Part shown: piece after piece, positions 48,239-57,516 of the stretch | Numbering within the stretch: position 1 is the stretch's first letter | Layout of the letters: each line of letters starts with the position of its first letter | From: Paraburkholderia dinghuensis | Lineage (GTDB): Bacteria > Pseudomonadota > Gammaproteobacteria > Burkholderiales > Burkholderiaceae | DNA: 64,000 bases | Direction of reading: 5' to 3' | Assembly (NCBI RefSeq): GCF_003837865.1 | Contig: NZ_RQIS01000004.1 | Span: 62,001 to 126,000 of the forward strand | Translations under genes and position numbers: made by a program | The notes under the pieces: generated by a model | What the model saw: the letters and a program-made list of their open reading frames with translations, nothing else | What the model was told of the DNA's origin: nothing | The model's database searches: none

Positions 48239-49159
48239 ATGAATTCCGTTGCTTCAACCGATTCCACACCGAATGCCGACGACTTCAATGCGCCCGGGAA
48301 CTGGCGTCTTGCTGCGCTCGACGCGCTGCGCGAGTGCAATCCCGCGGCGAAAGCCGAAGCGGTATGCGCGCTTCAGGCGCTCGCACAGGCAGGCATGTCG
48401 TGTGGGGCGCCGAACTGGGAGCCGAAGCGCGAACTCGACGCCCCCGCCGGCCTGCCGGGTCGTCCCGACAGGCCCGAGCTTGTCGATCCGCGCCAGCTCA
48501 GGCGGCGCAGCATGAGCACGCCGCAGGGCCGCGCGGTGCTGCTGCACGCGCTGGCCCACATCGAATTCAACGCCATCAACCTTGCACTCGACGCCGTCTG
48601 GCGCTTCGCGGGGATGCCCGAGACGTTCTACGCCGACTGGCTGACGGTTGCCGCCGAGGAGGCGTATCACTTTTCGCTGCTGAATGCGCGCCTCGCGGAC
48701 TACGGCCACGCCTATGGCGATTTCCCGGCCCACAACGGCCTGTGGGAGATGTGCGAGCGCACGCGCGATGATGTCCTCGCGCGCATGGCGCTCGTGCCGC
48801 GTGTGCTGGAGGCGCGCGGGCTCGACGTCGCGCCACCCATCCGTGCGCGACTGAAGCAGGCGGGCGACGACGAGTCGGCGGCGGTTCTCGACGTGATCCT
48901 GCGCGACGAGGTTGGGCATGTGCGCATCGGCAACCGCTGGTTCCGGCATCTGTGCGACGTGCGTGGACTCGACCCGCATGCGGCATGGCTCGCGCTTGCC
49001 GAACAGTACCGGGCGCCCCGGATGCGCGGACCCTTCAACTTCGAGGCGCGCCGTTCCGCAGGCTTTGACGACACCGAACTGGAAACGCTCGCCGCCCAGG
49101 ACGCGTCAGGAGACGCGGCCGACGAGGGTAGCCGAACTGGCGATGGCAGCGAAAAATGA
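48239..49159 (+). CDS. Ferritin-like DUF455 protein
   Basis: The 306-residue helical protein has a ferritin-like di-metal core: HALAHIEFNAINLALD, AAEEAYHFSLLNARLADYG and LRDEVGHVRIGNRWF give the E/H ligands. The ATG at 48239 (MNSVASTDSTPN) is the likely start. The substrate is unknown; family members resemble tRNA hydroxylase MiaE, but I would not assign that activity. Divergent from the gamma-carbonic anhydrase gene. Confidence 0.85.
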   Translation: MNSVASTDSTPNADDFNAPGNWRLAALDALRECNPAAKAEAVCALQALAQAGMSCGAPNWEPKRELDAPAGLPGRPDRPELVDPRQLRRRSMSTPQGRAVLLHALAHIEFNAINLALDAVWRFAGMPETFYADWLTVAAEEAYHFSLLNARLADYGHAYGDFPAHNGLWEMCERTRDDVLARMALVPRVLEARGLDVAPPIRARLKQAGDDESAAVLDVILRDEVGHVRIGNRWFRHLCDVRGLDPHAAWLALAEQYRAPRMRGPFNFEARRSAGFDDTELETLAAQDASGDAADEGSRTGDGSEK

Positions 49160-49192
49160 GGGTGTAGGCGTCGATTCGTCGCCGTGTACCGA

Positions 49193-49198
49193 TATAAT
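49193..49198 (+). promoter_or_regulatory. -10 element for the hydrolase at 49231
   Basis: Perfect TATAAT 32 bases before the ATG; the -35 region is poor. Confidence 0.45.
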
Positions 49199-49230
49199 CG
49201 AACGATCATTCTTTTTTCTTGTGCGCCCGT

Positions 49231-50115
49231 ATGAACGTTTCCCGATCCGAGTTCGTTGAAGTCAACGGCATACGCCAGCACGTGCGGCGCTGGGGCTCCA
49301 ACGACGCGCCCATCCTCTTCATGCTGCACGGCTGGATGGATGTGGCGGCGTCATTCCAGTTTGTCGTCGACGCACTCGGCGGCAACTGGCAGGTCATCGC
49401 GCCCGACATGCGCGGTTTCGGCCTCTCGGACTGGCCGGTTGCCGGGCAGGGCGGCGGCAGCTACTGGTTCTACGACTATCTCGCCGATCTGGATGCGCTC
49501 CTCGATTGCTATGCGCCCGAAGGCGAAGTGAACCTCGTCGGCCACAGCATGGGCGCGAACATCGCTTGCCTCTATGCGGGCGTGCGGCCCGGGCGCGTGC
49601 GTCGCGTGGTCGATCTCGAAGGCTTCGGCATGCCTGCAACCGTGGCCGCGCAGGCGCCGAAGCGCGTGCGCGCGTGGCTCGACGAAATGCGCGCGCGGCC
49701 CACGTTGCGAAACTACGCGACGCTCGACGCGGTGGCCGCGCGCCTCACGAAGACGAATCCGCGGCTTGCCGCGGCGCGCGCGAGCTTTCTCGCGCAGCAC
49801 TGGTCGAAGCCGGACGGTGAGGGCGGCTACATGCTGCTCGCCGATGCGGCGCACAAGATGCGCAGTCCACTTCTATACCGCATCGACGAGGTCATGGCGA
49901 TCTGGTCGCAGGTGAGCGCGAAGGTGCTGCACGTCGAGGCGGCCGATTCCGAAACGCTCGCGTGGCTCGCGGGCGCTGTTCCTATCGACGAATTCAAGGC
50001 GCGTTTCGCCGCGTTTCCCGATTGGCGCGAACGCATCATCGACGATGCCGGTCACATGCTCCACCACGACCAGCCTGAGGAAATTGCGCGGCTGATCGAG
50101 GCTTTCTGCGCTTAG
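49231..50115 (+). CDS. Alpha/beta hydrolase
   Basis: The 294-residue hydrolase has HGWMD (oxyanion), DMRGFGLSDWP, nucleophile Ser106 in GHSMGAN and a C-terminal His in DDAGHMLHHDQPEE. The fold resembles epoxide hydrolase / haloalkane dehalogenase-like esterases. Substrate unknown. I chose the ATG at 49231 over an in-frame TTG at 49219. Confidence 0.85.
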   Translation: MNVSRSEFVEVNGIRQHVRRWGSNDAPILFMLHGWMDVAASFQFVVDALGGNWQVIAPDMRGFGLSDWPVAGQGGGSYWFYDYLADLDALLDCYAPEGEVNLVGHSMGANIACLYAGVRPGRVRRVVDLEGFGMPATVAAQAPKRVRAWLDEMRARPTLRNYATLDAVAARLTKTNPRLAAARASFLAQHWSKPDGEGGYMLLADAAHKMRSPLLYRIDEVMAIWSQVSAKVLHVEAADSETLAWLAGAVPIDEFKARFAAFPDWRERIIDDAGHMLHHDQPEEIARLIEAFCA

Positions 50116-50234
50116 CCGCACGATCGGGCCCGACTTTTTGCGCATAACGTCGCCGATGCCGCCAGCCGCTGGCGGCCCTCGGACACCATCGATGCATTGC
50201 AGTAAAATGGCGTCAGACTTTTCTCAAGATAGCG

Positions 50235-51065
50235 ATGAACGCCGACCTGCATTGCCACTCCACCGTCTCGGACGGCCAACTCGCTCCCGCCGCCGTCGCG
50301 CGGCTGGCGCAGTCGGGCGGGGTCACGCTATGGTCGCTCACCGATCACGACGAGATCGGCGGCCAGCGCGAGGCGCGCGAAACCGCCGAGGCGCTCGGCA
50401 TGCGCTATCTGTGCGGCGTCGAGATTTCGGTGACGTGGGCGTCGCGCACCGTGCATATCGTCGGCCTGCACGTCGATCCTGATTGTTCGGCACTCGTCGA
50501 AGGGCTCGCGCGTACGCGCGACGGCCGCGCCGCACGCGCGGTCGCGATCGGCGAGCGGCTCGGCGAGCTCGGCATCCCCGATGCCTATGAGGGTGCACTG
50601 CGCTACGTCTCCAATCCCGACCTGATCTCGCGTACGCACTTCGCGCGCTTCCTCGTCGAGTCGGGCCGCGCGCAGAACACCCAGGATGCGTTTTCGCGCT
50701 GGCTCGGCGAAGGCAAGCCGGGCTACGTCGCGCACCGCTGGGCGAAGCTGGCCGATGCGGTCGCGTGGATCAAGGCCGCGGGCGGCGAGGCCGTTATCGC
50801 GCATCCGGGCCGCTATCACTACACGCCGCTCCAGTTCGACACGTTTTTCGGCGAATTCATCGATCTCGGCGGCAAGGCCATCGAGGTCGTCACCGGCAGT
50901 CACACGCCGGATCAATACGCCGAGTACGCTGCCGTTGCACGCCGCTTCGGCTTCGAGGCGTCGCGCGGCTCAGATTTTCACGCGCCGGGGCCCGATTTCA
51001 CCGCGCCCGGCAGCCTGCCGCCGCTTCCCGCGAATCTCAAGCCGGTCTGGGAACGATGGCTGTAG
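50235..51065 (+). CDS. rnm: PHP-domain 5'-3' exonuclease (RNase AM / TrpH-like)
   Basis: The 276-residue PHP phosphoesterase has metal motifs DLHCHSTVSDG, SLTDHDEIGG, VIAHPGRY and RGSDFHAPG. It is similar to E. coli YciV/Rnm, which trims 5' ends of small RNAs such as 5S rRNA precursors. It precedes the YciO gene, the same neighbour as in E. coli. Confidence 0.88.
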   Translation: MNADLHCHSTVSDGQLAPAAVARLAQSGGVTLWSLTDHDEIGGQREARETAEALGMRYLCGVEISVTWASRTVHIVGLHVDPDCSALVEGLARTRDGRAARAVAIGERLGELGIPDAYEGALRYVSNPDLISRTHFARFLVESGRAQNTQDAFSRWLGEGKPGYVAHRWAKLADAVAWIKAAGGEAVIAHPGRYHYTPLQFDTFFGEFIDLGGKAIEVVTGSHTPDQYAEYAAVARRFGFEASRGSDFHAPGPDFTAPGSLPPLPANLKPVWERWL

Positions 51066-51168
51066 GCCGCGCTCGCGCGGCCCACAACCCCTGCACACCG
51101 TCGCGCTGTCAGTATCGTTGTGACGTACGATACGTCGGCGTTTCGTTCCCTGTTAGCTGATCACCGCC

Positions 51169-51804
51169 ATGGCCCAGTACTTTCGGCTTCATCCCGACAA
51201 TCCGCAGCCGCGCCTCGTGAAGCAGGCCGTGCAGATCATCCGCGACGGCGGCGTGATCGCGCTGCCTACCGACTCGAGCTACGCGCTCGCGGCGCGCATC
51301 GACGACAAGCAGGCCGCCGAGCGCCTGCGCCGCATCCGCGGACAAGATGAGCGAGCGCTGCTTTCGCTGATGGTGCGGGACCTGTCCGAGCTGGCGAACT
51401 TCGCGATGGTGGACAACCAGCAGTACCGGCTCATCAAGTCGGTGACGCCGGGGCCTTATGTATTCGTGCTGCAGGCGACGAAGGAAGTGCCTCGGCGGCT
51501 TTCGCATCCGTCGCGCAAGACCATCGGGCTGCGCGTGCCGGGCCACCCGATTCCGCTTGCGATTCTCGAAGAACTCGGCGAGCCGCTGCTCGCCACGACG
51601 CTGATCCTGCCGCCGGACACGGAACCGCTCAACGACCCCGAAACGATCCGCGAACGGCTCGAAGCGCCACTTGATCTAGTGATCGACGGCGGCGCGTGTC
51701 CGTGCGAACCTTCGACGATCGTCGATCTCACGGGCGGCGAGCCGGTGCTCGTGCGTGCCGGACGCGGGAGCCTCGCGCCGTTCGGTCTCGAGGAGCCGGC
51801 CTGA
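51169..51804 (+). CDS. yciO: YciO-type Sua5/YrdC-domain protein
   Basis: The 211-residue protein has the YrdC fold: GVIALPTDSSYALAARID, RIRGQDERALLSLM, GPYVFVLQATKEVPRRL, KTIGLRVPGHP. The family includes threonylcarbamoyl-AMP synthase (t6A tRNA pathway); YciO members are close relatives whose main role is less clear. In series with the PHP gene (104-base gap). Confidence 0.85.
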   Translation: MAQYFRLHPDNPQPRLVKQAVQIIRDGGVIALPTDSSYALAARIDDKQAAERLRRIRGQDERALLSLMVRDLSELANFAMVDNQQYRLIKSVTPGPYVFVLQATKEVPRRLSHPSRKTIGLRVPGHPIPLAILEELGEPLLATTLILPPDTEPLNDPETIRERLEAPLDLVIDGGACPCEPSTIVDLTGGEPVLVRAGRGSLAPFGLEEPA

Positions 51805-51820
51805 TGCTCCGCTTCAACGT

Positions 51821-51839
51821 CCCCGGCGGCGCGCCGGGG
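51821..51839 (+). terminator. Hairpin after yciO
   Basis: CCCCGGCG (51821-51828) and CGCCGGGG (51832-51839) with a 3-base loop; no U-run. Possible weak terminator before the site-2 protease promoter. Confidence 0.4.
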
Positions 51840-51859
51840 CATTGATACAATACCCCGCC

Positions 51860-52525
51860 ATGGATGCTTCCCTGATACAGACGATCGCGGTCTACGCGCT
51901 TCCGGTCATCTTCGCCATTACGTTGCACGAGGCCGCGCACGGCTATGTCGCGCGCGCGCTCGGCGACAACACCGCGTACGTGCTCGGCCGCGTGTCGCTC
52001 AATCCGATGCGCCACATCGATCCGATCGGCACGATCGCGATGCCGCTGATCCTTTATTTCCTCACGAGCGGGGCGTTCGTGTTCGGCTACGCGAAGCCGG
52101 TGCCGATTTCGTTCGGGAACCTGCGTAATCCGCGCTGGGGTACGCTCTGGGTGGCGGCGGCGGGGCCGGCCTGCAACTTCATTCAGGCGCTCGTCTGGGG
52201 CGTGTTCGGCGTCGCGCTCGACGTATTCGGCGTCAGTGAGCCGTTCTTCACGCGCATGGCCGCGGCGGGTATCGGCGTGAATCTCGTGCTCGGCGTGCTC
52301 AACCTCTTTCCGCTTCCGCCGCTCGACGGCGGACGCGTTCTCGCGGCGCTCCTGCCGACGCGGGCGAGCATTGCGCTCTCGCGCCTCGAGCCCTATGGTT
52401 TCATCATCGTGATGGCGCTGCTTGTCACGGGCGTCTTTACCCGATTCTGGCTGCGCCCGCTCGTGAACCTGGGCTATGACGTAATCACGGCCGTCCTTAC
52501 TCCACTTCTGTCGCTTCTTTCATAA
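51860..52525 (+). CDS. Site-2 protease family membrane metalloprotease (M50)
   Basis: The 221-residue membrane protease has HEAAH (His23, His27) in its first helix and the third ligand in NLFPLPPLDGGRV. It has about five membrane helices and no PDZ domain, so it belongs to the small FtsH-like S2P group, not RseP. Target unknown. TACAAT (51846-51851) lies so near the ATG that transcripts could be almost leaderless. It ends 4 bases before trpS. Confidence 0.9.
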   Translation: MDASLIQTIAVYALPVIFAITLHEAAHGYVARALGDNTAYVLGRVSLNPMRHIDPIGTIAMPLILYFLTSGAFVFGYAKPVPISFGNLRNPRWGTLWVAAAGPACNFIQALVWGVFGVALDVFGVSEPFFTRMAAAGIGVNLVLGVLNLFPLPPLDGGRVLAALLPTRASIALSRLEPYGFIIVMALLVTGVFTRFWLRPLVNLGYDVITAVLTPLLSLLS

Positions 52526-52529
52526 CATC

Positions 52530-53732
52530 ATGTTCCCAGACCGTATCTTCTCCGGCATGCGGCCCACCGGGTCGCTGCACCTCGGCCACTATCACGGTGT
52601 GCTGAAAAACTGGGTGCGACTCCAGTCCGAGTACCCGTGCTTCTTCTGTGTGGTCGACTGGCACGCGCTCACGACGCACTACGAAACGCCCGAGATCATC
52701 GAGAAAAACGTCTGGGAAGTGCTGATCGACTGGCTGGCGGCCGGCATCGATCCGAACCAGGCGACGCTGTTCATCCAGAGCCGCGTGCCCGAGCACGCCG
52801 AGCTGTCGCTGTTGCTCGGCATGAGCACGCCGCTCTCGTGGCTCGAGCGCGTGCCGACCTACAAGGAGCAGATCGAGAAGCTGCGCGACAAGGATCTTGG
52901 GACCTACGGCTTCCTCGGCTACCCCGTGCTGATGGCCGCCGACATCCTGCTGTACCGCGCGTCGCTCGTGCCGGTGGGCGAGGATCAGGTGCCGCACGTC
53001 GAGATGGCGCGCGAAATGGCGCGGCGCTTCAACCACATGTACGGCCGCGAGCCGGACTTCGAGGAGAAGGCCAACGAAGCGGCGAAGAAGCTCGGCGGCA
53101 AGCGCTCGAAGCTCTATCACGAGCTGCGCAGCGCCTACCAGCAGGAAGGCAATGAAGAGGCGCTCGAACAGGCGCGCGCGATGTTGTCCGAATCGCAGAG
53201 CCTTTCGATGAGCGACCGCGAACGCCTCTTCGGTTACCTCGAAGGCTCGCGCAAGATCATCCTGCCGGAGCCGCAGGTGCTGCTCACGGAGGCGTCGCGC
53301 ATGCCGGGCCTCGACGGCCAGAAAATGTCGAAATCGTACGGCAATACGATCGGCCTGCGCGAGGACGCCGAGTCGATCACGAAGAAGGTCCGCACCATGC
53401 CGACCGACCCGGCTCGCGTGCGCCGCACCGATCCGGGCGATCCGGACAAGTGCCCGGTGTGGCAGCTGCATGAGGTCTACACGGACGAAGCGACGCACGA
53501 GTGGGTGCAGAAGGGTTGCCGCTCGGCTGGCATCGGCTGCCTCGAATGCAAGCAGCCCGTGATCGAAGGCATCCTGCGCGAACAGCAGCCGATGCTCGAA
53601 CGTGCGCAGAAGTACATGGACGACCCGTCGCTGTTGCGCGCGATCGTCGCCGATGGCTGCGACAAGGCGCGCAAGTTCGCGAACGAGACCATGCGCGACG
53701 TTCGCGAAGCAATGGGCCTCGCGTACAACTAA
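52530..53732 (+). CDS. trpS: Tryptophanyl-tRNA synthetase
   Basis: This 400-residue class I synthetase has the HIGH-like TGSLHLGHYHG and KMSKSYGN. It is about 66 residues longer than E. coli TrpS (334), with an extra charged helical segment before KMSKS (residues about 165-240, EEKANEAAKKLGGKRSKLYHEL). The longer form seems usual in betaproteobacteria. Translation is probably coupled to the preceding protease gene. Confidence 0.95.
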   Translation: MFPDRIFSGMRPTGSLHLGHYHGVLKNWVRLQSEYPCFFCVVDWHALTTHYETPEIIEKNVWEVLIDWLAAGIDPNQATLFIQSRVPEHAELSLLLGMSTPLSWLERVPTYKEQIEKLRDKDLGTYGFLGYPVLMAADILLYRASLVPVGEDQVPHVEMAREMARRFNHMYGREPDFEEKANEAAKKLGGKRSKLYHELRSAYQQEGNEEALEQARAMLSESQSLSMSDRERLFGYLEGSRKIILPEPQVLLTEASRMPGLDGQKMSKSYGNTIGLREDAESITKKVRTMPTDPARVRRTDPGDPDKCPVWQLHEVYTDEATHEWVQKGCRSAGIGCLECKQPVIEGILREQQPMLERAQKYMDDPSLLRAIVADGCDKARKFANETMRDVREAMGLAYN

Positions 53733-53743
53733 CGGCGGTTGCC

Positions 53744-54391
53744 TTGACCACGACGCATACGTGTGCTGCCGGCGCGCCTCAGGGCGCGCTTGCCGAACCG
53801 TCGCGCTGGGTGCGCCGCTGGGCGCATCTGGTCGCGCCGGGTGGGGCGGTGCTCGACGTGGCGTCGGGGGGAGGGCGGCACGCGCGCTTCTTTGCTGAAC
53901 GCGGGCATCCCGTGACCGCGCTCGATTGCGATGCGGCCGCGCTGGCGACGATGCGCGGCGTACCCGGCATCGAGACGCTCGAATGCGATCTCGAAGGCGC
54001 GCCCTGGCCGCTCGCGAACGAGCGCCTGGAATCGCGGTTTGCGGCGGTCGTCGTGACGAACTACCTGCATCGCCCACTAATGCCGCGTCTCATTGACGCG
54101 CTGGCGCCCGGCGGCGTGCTCATCTACGAAACCTTTGCGCAGGGGAACGGGACCGTCGGCAAACCGTCCAATCCCGCATTCCTGCTCGCGCCGGGCGAAC
54201 TGCTGGAAGCATGTATGCCAGCGCTTCGGGTGATCGCGTACCAGGACGGATTTCTCTCACAGCCGCGTGAGGCATTTATCCAGCGGATCTGCGCAATACG
54301 CGAATCGCACAGCACGAATCCCGCTGAAATCAGCGGAAATCGAGATGCGACTCAGGTACTACCCGTACCGCGTTACGATCTGGCCGGCTAA
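53744..54391 (+). CDS. SAM-dependent methyltransferase (TehB-like)
   Basis: The 215-residue class I methyltransferase has motif I VLDVASGGGRHARFFAERG, the acidic LDCDA, and VVVTNYLHRPLMPRLIDALAPGG. Resembles TehB/tellurite-resistance methyltransferases, but the substrate is unknown. Start taken as TTG at 53744, 11 bases after trpS; no ATG or GTG suits better. N-terminus therefore uncertain. Confidence 0.8.
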   Translation: MTTTHTCAAGAPQGALAEPSRWVRRWAHLVAPGGAVLDVASGGGRHARFFAERGHPVTALDCDAAALATMRGVPGIETLECDLEGAPWPLANERLESRFAAVVVTNYLHRPLMPRLIDALAPGGVLIYETFAQGNGTVGKPSNPAFLLAPGELLEACMPALRVIAYQDGFLSQPREAFIQRICAIRESHSTNPAEISGNRDATQVLPVPRYDLAG

Positions 54392-54402
54392 TCCGCTACA
54401 AT
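54373..54402 (+). promoter_or_regulatory. Candidate dapA promoter
   Basis: TTACGA (54373-54378), an 18-base spacer and TACAAT (54397-54402), 33 bases before the ATG. Confidence 0.45.
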
Positions 54403-54435
54403 CGCGCTTTAACGTACTCATTTTTTTGACGTTTC

Positions 54436-55341
54436 ATGGCTAACGGCACTCAGGACGGCATTACGCTGCGCGGCAGCATCCCCGCGATCGTCACCCCCAT
54501 GCATGAGGACGGCAGTCTCGATCTGCCGGCGTTCCGCAAACTGATCGACTGGCATGTAGAAGAGGGGACGGATGCCCTCGTCGTAGTCGGCACGAGCGGA
54601 GAGTCCGCCACGCTGGACGTCGAAGAACACATCCTGATGGTCAAGACGGCGGTCGAGCACGCCGCGGGCCGTTTCCCGATCATCGCAGGGTCGGGTGGCA
54701 ATTCCACCGCCGAGGCGATCGAACTGACCCGTCAGGCCAAGGCCGTCGGCGCGCAGGCGTCGCTCCAGGTCGTGCCCTACTACAACAAGCCGACCCAGGA
54801 AGGGATGTACCGGCACTTCGCGAAGATCGCGGAGACGGTCGACCTGCCGGTCGTGCTGTACAACGTGCCGGGCCGCACGGTCGCGGACATGTCGAACGAG
54901 ACGATCCTGCGCCTCGCGCAGGTGCCCGGCATCGTGGGCGTGAAGGAAGCGACGGGCAACATCGACCGCGCCGCGCACCTGATCAAGCACGCGCCGGAAG
55001 GCTTCAGGATTTTCAGCGGTGACGATCCCACTGCGATTGCGTTGATGCTGCTCGGCGGCCACGGCAACATTTCGGTGACCGCGAACGTGGCGCCGCGCCA
55101 GATGAGCGATTTGTGCAAGGCCGCGCTCGAAGGCGACGTGAAGACGGCGCGCGCGATTCACATGAAGCTTCTGTCGCTGCACAAGAACCTGTTCATCGAA
55201 TCGAATCCGATTCCGGTGAAGTGGGCGCTGCAGGAACTCGGCCGCATCGAAGGCGGCATTCGCCTGCCGCTCACGCCGCTCGACGCGCGTTGTCACGACG
55301 CGGTTCGCACGGCGCTGCGCGAAGCTGGCCTGATCGGCTGA
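54436..55341 (+). CDS. dapA: 4-hydroxy-tetrahydrodipicolinate synthase
   Basis: The 301-residue aldolase is the first step of the lysine/DAP branch. Catalytic Tyr is in [12 protein letters not shown] and Schiff-base Lys in [20 protein letters not shown] is also diagnostic. DAP feeds peptidoglycan, fitting the following bamC. Order dapA-bamC is as in E. coli. Confidence 0.96.
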   Translation: MANGTQDGITLRGSIPAIVTPMHEDGSLDLPAFRKLIDWHVEEGTDALVVVGTSGESATLDVEEHILMVKTAVEHAAGRFPIIAGSGGNSTAEAIELTRQAKAVGAQASLQVVPYYNKPTQEGMYRHFAKIAETVDLPVVLYNVPGRTVADMSNETILRLAQVPGIVGVKEATGNIDRAAHLIKHAPEGFRIFSGDDPTAIALMLLGGHGNISVTANVAPRQMSDLCKAALEGDVKTARAIHMKLLSLHKNLFIESNPIPVKWALQELGRIEGGIRLPLTPLDARCHDAVRTALREAGLIG

Positions 55342-55446
55342 CGCGTCCCAGATCTGCTGCCCAGCGCCCGATTTTTAACCGACGCCGCCACCCGCCCGTA
55401 TCCACTACAGATCCCGGCTTTGCGTTCCAGTACCCCGAAGGTCCCC

Positions 55447-56589
55447 ATGAAACGTTCCGCTCTTTCCCTCCACGCAACCCGCATGGCGGTGCTGGCACTG
55501 GCCATTGGCCCGCTCGCGGGCTGCGAATCGCTGAACGACTACTTCGCGTCCGACCGCGTCAACTATAAGGACACGCCGAGCGCGCCACCGCTCGCCGTGC
55601 CGCACGATCTCGCGGCGACGCCGACCGAACAGAAATACACCGCACCGCCGCCGCAACTGGCGCTGGGCGGCGCACCCAAGGGCTCGGTGACGACGGCGGG
55701 CAACACGACGCTCGGCACACCGACGGCACAAGACCCGCTCGGTATGCACGTCGAGCGCGACGGCGATCGTCGCTGGCTCGTGATCGACGGCCGCTCGCCC
55801 GACGATGTCTGGCCGATCCTGCAGGCCTTCTGGCCGGAAAACGGCTTCACGCTGTCCACCGACTCGGCGGCGACCGGCATCATGACGACCGACTGGGCGG
55901 AAAACCGCGCGAAAATTCCGGATGACTGGTTCCGCCGCACGATCGGCCGCGTGATCGACTTCGCGTACTCGTCGGGCACGCGCGACCGCTTCCGCACGCT
56001 CGTCACGCGCGGCCCGGACGGTCAGACCGACATTTCGATCACGCATGCCGCGATGGAAGAAATGCTGATGGGCCAGGACAAGACGCAATCGAAGTGGGTC
56101 GAGCGTCCGCGCGATCCGGCGCTCGAGGCGGAGTTCCTGTCGAAGCTGATGCAGAAGTTCGGTCTCACTGACGCTCAGTCGAAGCAACTGCTGACGGACG
56201 CGGGCACGTCGACGGCAGTCGCGCAACTCGACAAAGCCGCAGGCGGCGTCACGCTGGACTTGCCCGAGTCGTTCGACCGCGCGTGGCTGCGTGTGGGTAT
56301 CGCGCTCGACCGCACGAATTTCACGGTCGATAACCGCGACCGCGCGAAGGGCATCTACTACGTTCGCTACGCCGACTCGATGCAGGAGCTGAAGGGCGAC
56401 GGCCTGCTCGGCAAGCTGTTCTACAACCCGAAGACGGCTGCAAAGAACCAGGGGCCGGAGTTCCTCATCGCGGTTCGCGCGAAGAGCGACTCGCAAACGC
56501 AGATCGCCGTGCTCGACCACAACGGCCAGGTGGACACGTCGTCGGACGCGCAGCGCATCGTGGCTGCACTGCACGCCCAGCTCAACTGA
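55447..56589 (+). CDS. bamC: Outer-membrane assembly lipoprotein BamC (NlpB)
   Basis: The 380-residue lipoprotein has a lipobox LAGC at about residues 26-29 (IGPLAGCESLNDY), the unstructured BAM-binding N-terminal segment (DRVNYKDTPSAPPLAVPHDL), and two helix-grip domains (about 95-215 and 265-370). Longer than E. coli BamC (344). The ATG at 55447 gives the signal peptide. Confidence 0.92.
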   Translation: MKRSALSLHATRMAVLALAIGPLAGCESLNDYFASDRVNYKDTPSAPPLAVPHDLAATPTEQKYTAPPPQLALGGAPKGSVTTAGNTTLGTPTAQDPLGMHVERDGDRRWLVIDGRSPDDVWPILQAFWPENGFTLSTDSAATGIMTTDWAENRAKIPDDWFRRTIGRVIDFAYSSGTRDRFRTLVTRGPDGQTDISITHAAMEEMLMGQDKTQSKWVERPRDPALEAEFLSKLMQKFGLTDAQSKQLLTDAGTSTAVAQLDKAAGGVTLDLPESFDRAWLRVGIALDRTNFTVDNRDRAKGIYYVRYADSMQELKGDGLLGKLFYNPKTAAKNQGPEFLIAVRAKSDSQTQIAVLDHNGQVDTSSDAQRIVAALHAQLN

Positions 56590-56596
56590 CGCGACC

Positions 56597-57379
56597 GTGC
56601 GCTTTGCTAGCCTCGGCAGCGGCAGTGAGGGCAATGCGCTGGTCGTAGAAGCAGGCCGCGGTGTCGGTGGTACGGGCGCCACGCGCGTGCTGCTGGACTG
56701 CGGTTTTTCGGCAAAGGAAGTCGAGCGGCGGCTGGCGCGAGCCGGTCTCGCCGCCGACACCCTCCACGCCATCCTCATCACCCACGAACACAGCGATCAC
56801 ATCGGCAGCGCACTCACACTCGCGCGTCGCTGGTCTATCCCGCTTTACATGAGCTGGGGCACGGCGCAGGCCGTTGGCGCCACTGATGCGGGCGTTGACC
56901 TGCGCGTCCTGTGGGGTGACGAGACGGTCGAAATCGGCGAAATCGGCGTGTTGCCCTATACGGTTCCGCACGACGCGCGCGAGCCGCTCCAGTTCGTGTT
57001 CAGTGACGGCGCGAGCAGGCTCGGCGTGCTGACCGATGTCGGCGAATCGACGCCGCACATCGCCTCGATCCTCTCCGGCTGCGACGCGCTCGTGCTGGAA
57101 TGCAATCACGATCTCGCGATGCTTGCGGCGAGCCGTTATCCGCCTTCACTGAAGGCGCGCGTCGGCGGATCGCACGGGCACCTGAACAACGAAGCGGCCG
57201 CCGGCATTCTGTCGGCGCTCGATCGCTCAAAGTTGCGACACCTGGTCGCTGCGCACCTCAGTCAGCAAAACAACACGCCTGAACTGGCGCGCGCCGCGAT
57301 GGCCGGTGTGATCGGCAACGCGGCGACGGAAATCGGGGTTGCATCGCAGGGCGAAGGGTTCGACTGGGTGGTGCTCTGA
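56597..57379 (+). CDS. Metallo-beta-lactamase-fold hydrolase (YycJ-like)
   Basis: The 260-residue hydrolase has the metal motif THEHSDHIGSA, later VLECNHD and GSHGHLNN. Similar to WalJ/YycJ-type putative exonucleases; substrate not known. Starts with GTG at 56597 (RFASLGSGSEGNALVV), 7 bases after bamC, so co-translated. Confidence 0.86.
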   Translation: MRFASLGSGSEGNALVVEAGRGVGGTGATRVLLDCGFSAKEVERRLARAGLAADTLHAILITHEHSDHIGSALTLARRWSIPLYMSWGTAQAVGATDAGVDLRVLWGDETVEIGEIGVLPYTVPHDAREPLQFVFSDGASRLGVLTDVGESTPHIASILSGCDALVLECNHDLAMLAASRYPPSLKARVGGSHGHLNNEAAAGILSALDRSKLRHLVAAHLSQQNNTPELARAAMAGVIGNAATEIGVASQGEGFDWVVL

Positions 57380-57434
57380 GCGGTCAACGCTCATAAGCAA
57401 CTCAGAAGCAACTCACAAGCAGGCGCGGCGCGAA

Positions 57435-57468
57435 AAAAAAGCCCATGACGATTGTCATGGGCTTTTTT
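57435..57468. terminator. Terminator after the MBL hydrolase
   Basis: GCCCATGAC (57441-57449) and GTCATGGGC (57454-57462) with a GATT loop, flanked by an A-run and a T-run; bidirectional. Serves the yccA-like gene from the other side as well. Confidence 0.9.
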
Positions 57469-57516
57469 GTGCCAGCGGTACCGGCGAGCCGTCCGGCCCG
57501 CCGGACACGGCGGGGC

